DNA from: Diploscapter coronatus
Lineage: Eukaryota; Nematoda; Chromadorea; Rhabditida; Rhabditidae
Assembly (NCBI GenBank): GCA_964036155.1
Contig: OZ038423.1
Coordinates: 62,697,249-62,761,248, forward strand
Direction of reading: 5' to 3'
DNA: 64,000 nucleotides
Shown here: positions 53,601 through 64,000 of the stretch, piece by piece
Numbering within the stretch: position 1 is the first letter of the stretch
Layout: each line of letters opens with the position of its first letter
The notes under the pieces: model-generated
What the model was told of the DNA's origin: nothing
Databases searched by the model: none
The model's input: only the letters and a program-made list of their open reading frames with translations
Made by a program: the position numbers and the translations under genes

Positions 53601-56561
53601 CATACTGAATTCTTACGAAGAACGTGTCATATATAAGTGTTAAATGCGCATTACTAAAATTTCATAGTAAATTTTAATCATTTTTTAAAGTCAAATGTAG
53701 CTAAAATTATTATTTGAAACTTGTATATCTTTAGAAATTGGTGAAATTGTCACGAGTTTTCTTAAATAGTTTTTCTTCAGAACGTCAGAAAATAAAGTGC
53801 AACTAGTTGAATCCGATCAGTGTCGAATTCGGTGATTACGATCTTTGATCAAATCAAAACAGCAATTGTGATTCGTGATCTGACTATTCACTCATTGTTA
53901 GCCAAATTTCCTATATTTTGTCTGCTAAAAATACTAAACGCAAACATCTGTCGAAAATTCAAATAAATCATAAGTTTACCCGACTCCAGCTGTAACGGCG
54001 CATTCGCACAAATCGCCAGCCTCCTGTTTCCATTTCAATTTCCTTGTGCAGGTTCGGAACGAATATTTAGCCTTGTCTTCAGAAAAGAATGGTTGGCAAC
54101 TGCAATGTGGAAGATGAAGTTATGTAGAGACAGACCTAGAGAGGATTTTCATCAGACGAAAGGAAGCTATAGGGAGTAGATCGGTCGCACGAGCGATACC
54201 ATAGCTGTGACGCCAGGTTGCAAGAGCGAATTTTTGGGCTTATGAAAGGGAAATGGTAGATATTTGTAAAGAACATATATTGGGGGTAGGTCGCAAGGGC
54301 TTTCTGACTAACGATCGTTCTCTCTAGGTTTGTGCAGAGAAGGAGTAAATGATGACAAACTTCATTCTATCAAAACAGAATCCTCCGGCGTTCTTCTCCA
54401 AGAAACAATCCTTAACGCAACGAGCAAATTCACTAGCAGCATCAATGATATGGCGGATCGGGGCTATTATTTGCTAAACTTAGTTAATCAATTTTGGATC
54501 GGACTAAAACCAAAATCGCAGATGGTTCTGTTCAGTCTTCTGCGTAGGATAGTATTTCTTCTGCATTATTTTAGTTTGCATATGCGTACCTGTAAAGCTG
54601 CAGTTTGAGATACGATTTTCCTCTCTCCATGGGTGAAAAGTGCTCTGATATCGGTTTTTGGTACTGGGGAGCCATTTTCTTCCATTACGCATCTTAGAAT
54701 TTTTATGTAATAAAAATAGTTTATTTCTAATTTCTAACCCGTGAACTCGATCTTCAAAACAGGTTAAAAAGTTTTCCAGAACGATATTCTTGCTATCGAA
54801 GCATTGCTTCAACTCCATTGGTCTATCTGTTATCTGAAAATTAAGAGAAATAGACCCATGTTCATGGTGCCGATTAAGACTATTTTATAATAATGAATAG
54901 TTTTGAGCTCAATATTATACAGGTTTCGAAAAAAAATGTAGCTTCAATTTAGTGACTAGGATTCTTTTTCCAGAATTCCAACTTCAACTAAATTTCAGCT
55001 TCAAGCTGAATTCCCTCAATTAAAGATGAGCATGAATTTTGAAGTTATGTTGCAACTTTTCTGATGCAACTGGAATCACATAACTCAATAGCTGCATGTG
55101 TCCTGAAGCAATACAAACTTTATCTTACTGTAGAAAATCGTAGAAAGCATGGGACAGTGCAGCCCTTGGCCTGCTGTTTCATTTCATCCACACATATTCG
55201 TTCTTCTCTACACGAGCATTGCCTTACTGTCTGTCCTATCAATCGGCTACTCGACAGAACTTCTGCTCCGCCTTTCAGAACCTTAATGTTCGATACTTTA
55301 TCATTCCGTTTATGTTTCATTGTCATATTTGATGTTGATCACGTGTAGTTTCATGTTGAACTTCTTTCAAATACGGACAATTCTAATTCAGCAAAGAGGT
55401 AAGTAATCGATGCTTCCTCTGTTGGAATTTATCAACCGACCAATTTGAGAAAACTGATGACGAATTTTCGCATTGTAAAATGAGAAAAAGCCGAGTTGAA
55501 AGTTGAAGAAAGCAACTGAAACTGCGATGCCGAATTTCCAAATTCTCGCCGACTGCGGTCAAATTTTGCGTTGTTTTCGATGAAATATTTTGATTTTATT
55601 TAGAAAGACGGGCGCAAAGAAATGTAATGCATCTTTGAGATTGACAATTTGTGTGTCCGAAAGAAATCAGTGATTGCGGGAAGTGGACAGTGATCGAACA
55701 TGAAACAAAGTGGAAAGATAATATGAAATGGAGAAGGAGCAGAGGGATAGGGAATAAAATGGAGACATGAAAAAGAGATGACAGACAAACAGACTAGCAT
55801 ATGACATAATGGCATAATGACAGAGTGACAAAGTGACAAAGTGACAGAGAAAGATAGATTGATTCTAGGTAAAACTGCCGAATGGGTCTGTCGCAATAAC
55901 AAGTCGCCAAAGCAGTCTGAATGCTTCACTTCACGCCTCCATAAATCAATGATTCCGTCGAACTAAACTGCACTTCTATCGATCGGTTACAGTTTCAGTG
56001 CAATCAACAAAATATTTCTCAAATTCATGAGAAGAAAAATGAAGAACTTTATGGCTATAACAAGACTTTATGAACAATTACGGATTTTTGATAATTTTGA
56101 ACAGTATAGATTTTCTATGACCATATCTTCACAATGAAGTTTCACAATTTCAAGATAAAATCATCTAATTGTCCAACTCGAAGTCTATTTATCATCCTTT
56201 CTATTTTCTATTCATGTTTTTTGCGAGTTTCCGCGCAAAGTTTCACTCGAATTTGTCACCAAATTTTCTTTCGACAATAACAAATTCAACGAAAGAAAGC
56301 AAGTGAAAGGGTTAATTCTCACAACAAGAGGGATTATGTAGTTTCTGTAGTCGAAAAAACGAATATCATCAAAAATCGGGCGAGATAAGATTTAGAAGTG
56401 GAATTCAATGAAGAATATAATTTTATTTGTCAGTAAAAATTATTTCCATCCCGAAAATGGCTTACCGAGTCAATTGGGTCTGAAACAGAATCTATGTGAG
56501 CAGGAAGAATAAATAGAGCCAGAAGGAGAGGAAGTGGGAAATGGCTGATTAAATTAGACAT
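50654..56561 (-). CDS. Small secreted 12-cysteine protein, CPG4-like
   Basis: Five exons, 56466-56561, 55129-55230, 54739-54833, 53980-54099 and 50654-50720, join exactly into 159 residues plus stop. Exon 1 is a signal peptide (MSNLISHFPLPLLLALFILP then AHIDS). The mature part has 12 cysteines: QCSC, RICVDEMKQQAKGCTVPC, KQCFDS, FLTCFEDRVHGCQPFF, RTCTRKL, GDLCECA and EQYC. The spacing resembles nematode secreted families such as the chondroitin proteoglycan 4 (CPG4) type, where C-C...C...C...C is followed by a C-x(13-15)-C helix; this family call is tentative. Donors are GTAAGC, GTAAGA, GTTAGA and GTAAAC. The acceptor of exon 2 (GATAGGACAG) is weak. The last intron, 3.26 kb, contains the large palindromic element. 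Function is unknown; an extracellular matrix or egg-coat component is only one possibility. Confidence 0.72.
51087..53640. mobile_element. Large palindromic (foldback) element in the last intron of the Cys-rich gene
   Basis: The outer arms 51093-51645 and 53090-53632 are inverted copies of each other, nearly identical over about 550 bp, beginning ATATGACACGTTCTTCGTAA at each end. Inside, shorter units are reused in both orientations: 51700-51790, 52030-52170 and 52875-53010 are direct copies, 52240-52500 is a second copy of 53080-53350, and 52575-52640 mirrors 51755-51880. Each outer arm contains the same 60-codon open frame, but no transposase motif. It is best described as a non-autonomous foldback-type element that grew by internal duplication. 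Confidence 0.85.
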
Positions 56562-57709
56562 GTCTGAATAGGGAATGGAAATAGAGTCGACCGACACTCG
56601 GGAATCACTCGATCACTTGATCAGTCTGTCAGTCGATTCGTCGGTTCGTTGATTCGCCACTTGGTTTGCAAGTCTGCAGGCAGGCAGGGAGGCACCAGGT
56701 CTTCTTCAGGTAGTGGGCGGGGCCGTACCCTTCTACCCATTTCTCTCCCTCTTTTCCCCATTTTCTCTGAATTTTCTTCTTCTCAACAAAAGACAGTTTG
56801 TTGTTGCCTTCCGTCAACTCGTCTCTCAATATTCGGTTATTGGCATCCACTTTCTTCATTACTCCACACAAAATTCAAGACTGAATTGCTCGAAAATATG
56901 CTATACATCTCGTAGATTACATGAGAATTTGCAATGAAACTAAATCGATCTTGATAGATAAGCATTCGGCCACACGTTGGAATGAATGATTGTAAATTAA
57001 AAAGAAAATAATTTCAACGAAGATAAAAAAAACGAATGCAGAACGCTAGAAAGCTGTGCGATCAGGATCAGATTCATTTGGCATCCATAAAAGGACAGAA
57101 TACAATAATCGTGCACGATAAAACTCAAATGGAACCTACCAAAAGATCAGGGATATGCGAACTTGACTTCGAACTTCGCACATCCCTGGTTACAATGCGT
57201 TAATTTTTCCCAATCTAGATCCCGTTCAATTCTACTTCATTCATACTTGCCTTCCCGCAATCATTTCTTCTATTTCCTATCCTAAGATCGATTTTCAACT
57301 TACAAGGAATGCTCAACATGTGAAGCGCTTAATTTCGGAAACGGCCCATACCATCTGGTAACCCAGATAGTGGGCTGCTCAACGGTACCAATCTTACCGG
57401 CCCATACGGGCTTTACGCTGTAAACGACGGACGGAAAGTTTCCATGGCCCAGGCCTGCTGTCGCACATCAATTACATCGTTATTTCTCGATGAATTTCAG
57501 GAATTATTTTTGAAATAAGTTTGGATTAGTCATACAGTAATGAGAAAAATACAATTAACCTAAGCTTCCGAGTTTTCAGGTACGAATTCGGGCTGCTCCT
57601 ATACATAGAGTACCTTATAATAGTACTTTATTTCGAAAATTCGTTCTGGCCTGAATTCTTATCGAAATGACTGGATATTTGACCATTAAGGTTTTCGACC
57701 ACGCAGAAT

Positions 57710-58675
57710 TCGAAAATCATTATAGTCTATTCTGAGTAAGTGAATACTGCATACATTTTGCAACTTCGCTCGCTCAGGCCCCGCCCACTTCTTCCTGCCC
57801 TGCCGAATTGCATGATTCCCCATTTTCAAACGGTTTTTCTTGGCATTTTCGCGAAAAATCTTTATAATTATATCCTAGTTATCTTTCTAATTAACTAAGT
57901 AACTCTGTATAACGATGCTTCATCGATTTTTCATCGTTTTGAGCCATTTTATCGTCAGAAATGACGTTTTTAAGTTTTAAAACGAAAAGTATTTAGCTTA
58001 TTGTCTCCAACTAACTGAATATTGCACCTAATTAGCCAGATAATTGGCCAATTAACTCTCTTTAGTGTTTGCTATTCATTTTTCGTTTTTCTAGCAATTT
58101 TTTCTCTCAAATCGGGACCCATTTTCATCGAGTCAATTGTCGGTTCATCCAAGATGCAGACGTTGTCGTCGTCATCAGAACACTAAAATTACAAGTTGAT
58201 GGACAAACGAACAGTTGCTTATCAGGTGTTTTCATGAAAATGTCAAATTTGCACGAAAAATACGAAATTTCGATCGAAAAATGAACAGCAAACACTAAAG
58301 AGAGTTAATTGGTCAATTAGAGAGATAACTAGGATATAATTATAAAGATTTTTCGCGAAAATGCCAAGAAAAACCGTTTGAAAATGGGGAATCATGCAAT
58401 TCGGCAGGGCAGGAAGAAGTGGGCGAGGCCTGAGCGAGCGAAGTTGCAAAATGTATGCAGTATTCACTTAGGGCCCGTTCATACTTTAGTTGCAATGCAA
58501 CTTGCAATTTGCAACTCGCTTGAAATAGCATGGGAAGTGAAGAGAGCGCGATTGCACCATTTTTGTGCTCTCCTGATTTCTCGTGCTATTTCAAGAGAGT
58601 TGCAAATTGCAAGTTGCATTGCAATTAAGTATGAACGGGCCTTTACTCGGATAGACTATAGTATTATTTGAAAAT
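57710..58675. mobile_element. Palindromic MITE-like element (outer)
   Basis: The sequence 57710-58070 is the inverted copy of 58265-58675, apart from the insertion at 58471-58642. Clear mirrored blocks are AGTAAGTGAATACTGCATAC with its complement, GAAGTGGGCG near the CCTGCCCTGCC block, TTTTCGCGAAAAATCTTTATAA, and CTCTTTAGTGTTTGCT. The central 200 bp is unpaired. No coding capacity. Confidence 0.85.
58471..58642. mobile_element. MITE nested in the outer palindrome, TTA target duplication
   Basis: A 172-bp element with long terminal inverted repeats: left GGGCCCGTTCATACTTTAGT, right reverse complement AGGCCCGTTCATACTTAATT. TTA lies on both sides (58468-58470 and 58643-58645). Removing the element and one TTA restores the outer palindrome's arm (CACTTACTCGGATAG against the left-arm mirror). 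A 3-bp TTA/TAA duplication is typical of PIF/Harbinger elements. Confidence 0.85.
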
Positions 58676-59320
58676 GGAAATAATGAAAGCACTGAGAACA
58701 GAGCACCCACGAGTGACACGCGCCATTTGCGGGTGCTCTGCTCACAGTGAACCGTTAGTCGTGGGTGATCGGTCCGGCCAACCAAACCAATGGGTGCAAA
58801 CAGTAGGTTAGGAGTAGTGGGGCAGTTTAGTACTCAGAAGTGTAGTGGGACTTTAAAACTTGGGGTAATTAAACCTTTCAATAAAAAATGGGAAAATCAA
58901 AAAGAAGGCGTGGCCTGTGTTCGTTAATTAGCATGGCTGAGTACGTCCCCAGTTTACTGTGTTCCTCTCGTTATTGTCGCCATGTTGTTTTTCTTCGCGG
59001 CAATTTCAAAATCTAGCTATGATTCTCTTCGAAGCTTTTCGTAAAAATTAGAGACTTTCGTTATTTTCGTTCTCGTGAATATGATAACTTTCGACCCCTT
59101 GTAGTTCACATCCTCTTCCCGCCACCAACTACAATGGACCTAGCTTTTTGAAAACTGCATATTCATGCCATGACTGGACGGAGTTCTAAAATGAATTATC
59201 TAAATTCGTGGTCCTTTCACCCTTTGATCATATCGTTCATTTCTTCTTCTGGAAAATAGTTTTCGAATTTATATTTCATGAGTTTTAGTATTTTTGAACC
59301 AGAAAGATATTTTGTAGAAA

Positions 59321-62300
59321 ATGAAGGACGCAAGTGCGCTGTCGGATGCGGAGCTGCGCAGCGAGCTGATCTCTCTGACGGGGGACGGTTCGGCCCTGCC
59401 GCCCATCACTGGCACAACCAGAACTATGCTCGAGAAGAAACTCGTCAAACTCAGAAAGGAGAAAGGAACTGCTGCTAAACAGGTTGGTATTCAAAATTGA
59501 ACCAAACATCCTGGAAATAAATTACTGATATCTTGTTGTATTTCTAAATGTGTTCTTTAAAAATCTTGGAACTATCGCCTTCCTAAGAATTCGTAAATTT
59601 CGAATTTCATTGCCAGACTTGCAGCTTTTTTTTTCTCAAAATTTCCGGATCCACAGGTCTACCATACTACAAGAACAGGCACTCGCACTGCACCTGCAGA
59701 TGCGGCTTTTTATTTGCAAGTCTGCTCATTCATTCCAGATATTTTCGAATGGGTCGATTTTTCAATTTGATTCTCAGTTTTTATTTTCATTTTAAATGAG
59801 AATACCGAGTAAGAATTCAACAGAAATTCGAATTTGAACTCATTTCAGGTTTAGAGAAATTCGTTCAAATTTATTCAGTTGTTTCAGACAAAAAGCAAGG
59901 CAGTGAGTGCTGCGACAGCCCCTCCTTCGATTCGTTCGACCTCGAGGAAAACCACCAGCAGAAAGGCTCCCGTGAGTGAAGGTAGGGAGAGAATTTTTTG
60001 CCTGCTGAACTCTGCATAATTCCTCCTCTCATAACACCAAGAAAATGCTTTTCTTCCAGAAGAATCAGACGAGGATGACGAGTCAGTCGTTTCGAAGGTG
60101 GTAGAAGTGAAGAGAAGGCCAGTGACATCGACTCCAAACGCGACTCCGCCCGCTTCCAGACAGAACTCGCGCAGTCGCGGCCGCCCTGCCAGCACTGCCA
60201 AACCTTTCACTACTACTTCTCCCGTTCATGTGGTATGTTAATTTATAGTTTTCATATATCTTATTTATCTAATTATTCTAATAGAAGGACTGGTCTTTCT
60301 ATCTTCATAAATCTCCCTCAATTGCCCGTATATTCGAATCCATCCAACTTTCCAAAGACTCGAAGGTGCTCTACTATTAGAGACACCCTTCTATTAAAAT
60401 GGGTTGGTATTCTTTCGTATTTTTCACAAAAATCTGGAAGAGATACCATACAAAATTATTTTTGCAAAAGAGGCAATTTCCTATTTTCTTGAATTATTTG
60501 CCATGTCTATCTATAATTATGCTTTACTTCTTCAAAATAGTATCTGTTCGTACTTTCTCTGTAAATGGGAAAAGGGAGAAATAGCGTTTTGGAGGAATTT
60601 GCTTACTTCGCATCTTTGAAAGGATTGTATTTTCTACTGGATGGAAGTCACGCATAGCCTCCAAGAATCATTTTTTTTTTCTATACATGCAAAGGAATTC
60701 AATTTTCAGTCGCCTCCCAAGTCGAGCGCTTCATCTCTGTTCTCGATCTTCTCGACTTCGGCTGATCGCATCAGCTCTGAGGGCGATGTGAACTCCTCCC
60801 TCTCCACACAACACTCTCCCAGACGTGCCCCGCCCACTGACATGTCCCCTGTCTTCGATCAGCCTGGACAGACTCCGCCTAGGAAACGGTATGTCATTTT
60901 GATTGGTGGATATTTTCTTATACCCTTTCATTTTGAACTTGAAAGAATCAACCAATGAAAATTTAATTTCTAAAAATCCAGAAGTATCGGTTATTTTCAG
61001 TATGGACAACGTGGCGCCCTGGCTGAGCAGCACTCGAAACTCGGCCTCTTCCGTCACTTCGCGCACTACTTCATACGGACTGGCAGACAGAAAGAGCAGC
61101 ACCAAGGCTAGCGAGTGGAAATCACCTGCAGGTTAGCGAATGACAATATTGTGTATTCCTGAAATTCTAACCTCAAGCTTTTCCTACGATTTATAAAAAC
61201 ACTTATTGGAAACAAAATCTTTACCTGTTGTGATAACTCGAATTTTTCGAAACTTCTCCACGCCCAACGAAATATTGTGGATAAAGATCTTCTACTTCGC
61301 TTACGGCAGTTTGTAAATGACGGAGTGGATTTTTGCCAAGTGATGCAGTTTTCTTTCTTTTTTTTCAGAAAGACGGCATTGCTTGACGAAAGATCACTTC
61401 GTCATTTACTTGTTCTTCCTAACTGAGTGGCGAAAAATCCACATCGCCTTGTCTCCAAATGCATTCGATGTCTCTGGAGTAAAATAATGAATGTCTGTTC
61501 AGGCCGTTCGTTGCTGGACTTGGGTCAGTCGTCGGGAGGCGAGGAGTCGGATGGGGGCCTCGAGACTTCGAGGGTCGTGTACTCGAGCTACAAGCCGCCC
61601 GACAACAGGAGCACAGGAAAGACAGGCAAATTGGCCAATCTCTGGGACAGCTTCCTCGGCAATAAGGTAGGCAATATTTCAATAAAATTTGTAAGAAAAA
61701 TGACCGTAACTGCGGTTGTAAATTTTAGTCCGATGCGGTTTGGATTGAGAATTTCGGGAAAAGAAACTTATTAATCTGACTTCAATTCGTTTTTTGAGTT
61801 TCAAAATCATTCTGCTTTTGATACCCAAAAACAAGCAAATCTTAAGGATGCGATGATTTACACTGCGTTTTCTGCATTCTTCTTTTCTTACATTTTGATA
61901 TTTTCAGTTCGATGCAGGAAAGGAGCCAGGCAGTCGCTACGAGATGCGTCACGGAGCCACTCGCACTCGCGTGGTTCGCGATCCAAAGACCAACAAGTAC
62001 AGCGTGCAGCACGACACCATTGGACAGTCAGTTTGCTTTCTTCTCACACTGGCTTACAGATCTTATCCTTTGTATGTTTCAGGGACTGGCCGCAACTGTT
62101 GCTCTACATCTTGTGCGGATTCACCCTGATGCTGGCCGCAGTCTATGTCTGCTCCGCTCATCCTCAGCACGTTCAGAAGGCTGGCAGAACTATCACTAGT
62201 CAGTTTGCTTGGATTTGTGGAAGAAATAATGAAAAATAGTAACTATAAAATGGGTGCCGACTTTTCCAAATTGAGTGTCGCTATTCAATCCGCAGAAGGA

Positions 62301-63909
62301 AATAATGCGTCTTTTCTAGAGAGAGAGAGAGAGATTCTCTCTCGATTTGACACACTATTTCTTCTGCGAGGTGAGCTGCGGATCGTAACTTGGAGAACTC
62401 ACAATGTATGACTAGATTCATGAAAGTGCAATTTTAGAAGAAAAATTTTTTCAACATTTCTCAGTTCTCAAATTGCCTATGAAGTGAATATATCGATTTG
62501 CAGACGGAATCAGAGACGCCGTGCAGTTCTTCTATCAGTACGCCATTCTGCCCGTCATCATTGTCTTCGGGGGTAATATTTTCTAGGCATCGAAATAAAT
62601 CAACTTTCTCAATTAATTGAAAAAATACTTTTGAACATGAAATGAGAAGATTTTGTTGAGCAGACTTGATTGATACTTTTCCTCAATAGAGATTGCCATG
62701 AAATAATGAATTTTCAGCTGTCCTGACCGTGTTCGCCTTGTACTACGGACAGAAGAAGTGGGCTCGCATGAAGGAAGAGGAGGAGAGGGCCTTCTTCGAG
62801 TTGGTCGAAAACATCACAAGTACGTTTTCAGAGTCCTCTGTATAATTTACCAATTCACCATTATTTCTTTTCCCTATACTCCCTTGCTCTAAATCCCGAT
62901 GAATTTTAAAAATTGTGGTCATGGCGAATTGGTGAATTATACAGGGAGTCGTTTTGAAAGATAAAACAAACTTGTATAGAGGGCATAGGCATGATGACTT
63001 ATGATCCGAGTAAATTGGCTAATGGCCAAATTAAAATCAGTTTTGGGAACTAGTTTCTTATTGGTCATTTGTTTCAAAAAATCTGTTCAGCAAGATATAT
63101 AGCCTAGAGTAATATCTACATTTTTTGTTGAATAGATTTTTGAATGCAAAGCTCTAATCAATTAGGTTCCTAAATTAGTTGAAAGCAGAGAAATAGTAAA
63201 TTAGAAGCTAGAAAATAAAATTTTACTCTGTTCATCGTTTAAGAGAATGTGAAAGATAATTTTATCTAGTTCACATCTTTTCACTATCTTCTAATGTCCT
63301 GATAAGAAGGGTAGCGGAAAGAGTTTTTTTTAATCTAGAAATCAGAATCCGTAATTTAGATTAATTCAATCAATGATTTGCAGGAATGGTGTATGACAGC
63401 TATATCGATGGGGAGTCGTACATCTCGCAGCCACATGTCAGAGACCTCATCTTCCCGCCTGCAAAGAGGTAAACTGCACATTTATATGATAATAATCATG
63501 ACTATATTTGCAATGGCCACTACGACATTGAGATGAATAAGTTTTAGTTTATGAAATTCTGATGAACGACAATGTTAAAATAAAGTTCCATTTTCAAACC
63601 CATTTGATGTATTAATCATTTCATAAGGATTTAATCAATTTTAGTCGATTTCTTTTCATTATAGCTATGAAAGAGTTTTTATCTCTCAAAATTTAGTGAA
63701 TTAAACGAAGGAAAAATCGATAATTCGAAACTTGCAAGATTTCCAAATACACCGAAATTTTCAGACGCGGCGCCGAACTGGCTCGTTGGGAGCGCGCGGC
63801 GGCATTCATCGACGAGAGCGAGTCGCGAATTGCCACGGAGAGCCGAATGATGCCCAGTGGACACGAATGTGCTGTTTGGAGATGGACTGGGGGAAAGAGA
63901 AAGCTCTGA
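59321..63909 (+). CDS. lem-2: LEM-domain inner nuclear membrane protein LEM-2 (LEMD2/MAN1 family)
   Basis: Twelve exons join exactly into 512 residues plus stop: 59321-59482, 59888-59981, 60060-60232, 60710-60888, 61001-61131, 61503-61666, 61908-62026, 62083-62198, 62504-62572, 62718-62819, 63384-63468, 63765-63909. The LEM domain is residues 5-46 (LSDAELRSEL, GPITGTTR-like PPITGTTRTM, LEKKLVKLR). A Ser/Arg/Pro-rich nucleoplasmic region follows, with KR clusters. The first membrane segment is about 345-363 (LLLYILCGFTLMLAAVYVC), the lumenal loop is short, and the second is about 392-413 (ILPVIIVFGAVLTVFALYY). The C-terminal MSC/winged-helix domain has VYDSYIDGESYISQPHVRDL, LARWERAAAFIDESESRI and AVWRW before the stop. 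LEM-2 binds BAF and lamin at the inner nuclear membrane and aids nuclear envelope sealing, by family knowledge. The closely spaced donor GTGAGT at 59972 in exon 2 is a possible alternative site. Confidence 0.95.
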
Positions 63910-64000
63910 AGGAGTCGACAGGGAACAGCCAATGAACAGAGGAGTTGGTAAGTGATGGGTGGGTTGGCAATTAAGGACGTGTTGACACTTTGCTCACGAA
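63910..64000 (+). other. 3' UTR of lem-2 / window end
   Basis: Ninety bases after the lem-2 stop. No polyadenylation signal is visible before the edge; a GTAAGT at 63951 could be an unused or UTR donor. Confidence 0.4.

Larger units (their letters stand above)
56562..59287. other. Intergenic region with nested inverted-repeat elements
   Basis: Divergent spacer between the Cys-rich gene (-) and lem-2 (+). A GC-richer block at about 57330-57490 has an open plus-strand frame (with GPYGLYAVNDGRK) of about 60 codons and no recognised homology. The palindromes at 57710-58675 and 58471-58642 occupy its centre. A short hairpin with AGAGCACCC/GGGTGCTCT lies at 58697-58741. Confidence 0.55.

Overview
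The window looks like nuclear DNA of a nematode. The genes are split into many short exons by mostly short introns with the nematode-type acceptor TTTTCAG. Several genes have an acceptor-like site just before the start ATG, as expected for spliced-leader trans-splicing. The protein families are typical of nematodes: a KPSFVRF-amide neuropeptide precursor (flp-9 type), a hedgehog-related Ground/Hog protein, BicC, LEM-2, ATG-7 and LET-70/UBE2D. The species cannot be named from the sequence. All exon models are hand-built from splice signals and reading-phase continuity. Eight of the eleven genes close as complete models with a start and a stop and in-frame joins: C-type lectin, flp-9, zinc finger, atg-7, let-70, bcc-1, a Cys-rich secreted protein and lem-2.

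Layout. 32-7726 (-): 26 exons of a very large secreted protein built from repeated antistasin-like, WAP and thyroglobulin type-1 modules; it runs off the left edge. 7.7-12.9 kb: mostly non-coding, with a Tc1-like mini-element, a dispersed repeat and a broken heme-peroxidase remnant. 12878-19062 (+): a hedgehog-related protein of about 1,080 residues with four Ground-type domains, a Gln/Ala/Gly linker and a Hint/Hog autoprocessing domain. 20697-22753 (-): a secreted mucin-stalked C-type lectin. 22.8-28.0 kb: non-coding. 28036-29621 (+): flp-9-like neuropeptide precursor. 31450-49153 (-): four genes in one direction, in transcription order bcc-1, let-70/ubc-2, atg-7 and an eight-finger zinc-finger protein. 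The last two are only about 210 bp apart, which suggests an operon. 50654-56561 (-): a small 12-cysteine secreted protein whose last intron holds a 2.5-kb palindrome. 56.6-59.3 kb: non-coding, with two nested inverted-repeat elements. 59321-63909 (+): lem-2.

The genes do not form one pathway. let-70 (ubiquitin E2) and atg-7 (E1-like enzyme of autophagy) are adjacent ubiquitin-type conjugation genes; bcc-1 is an RNA-binding regulator; lem-2 is an inner nuclear membrane protein. The left third is rich in extracellular cysteine-rich proteins. The strongest candidates for something little described are the four-Ground-domain Hog protein and the set of palindromic non-autonomous elements, one inserted in another with a visible TTA target duplication.
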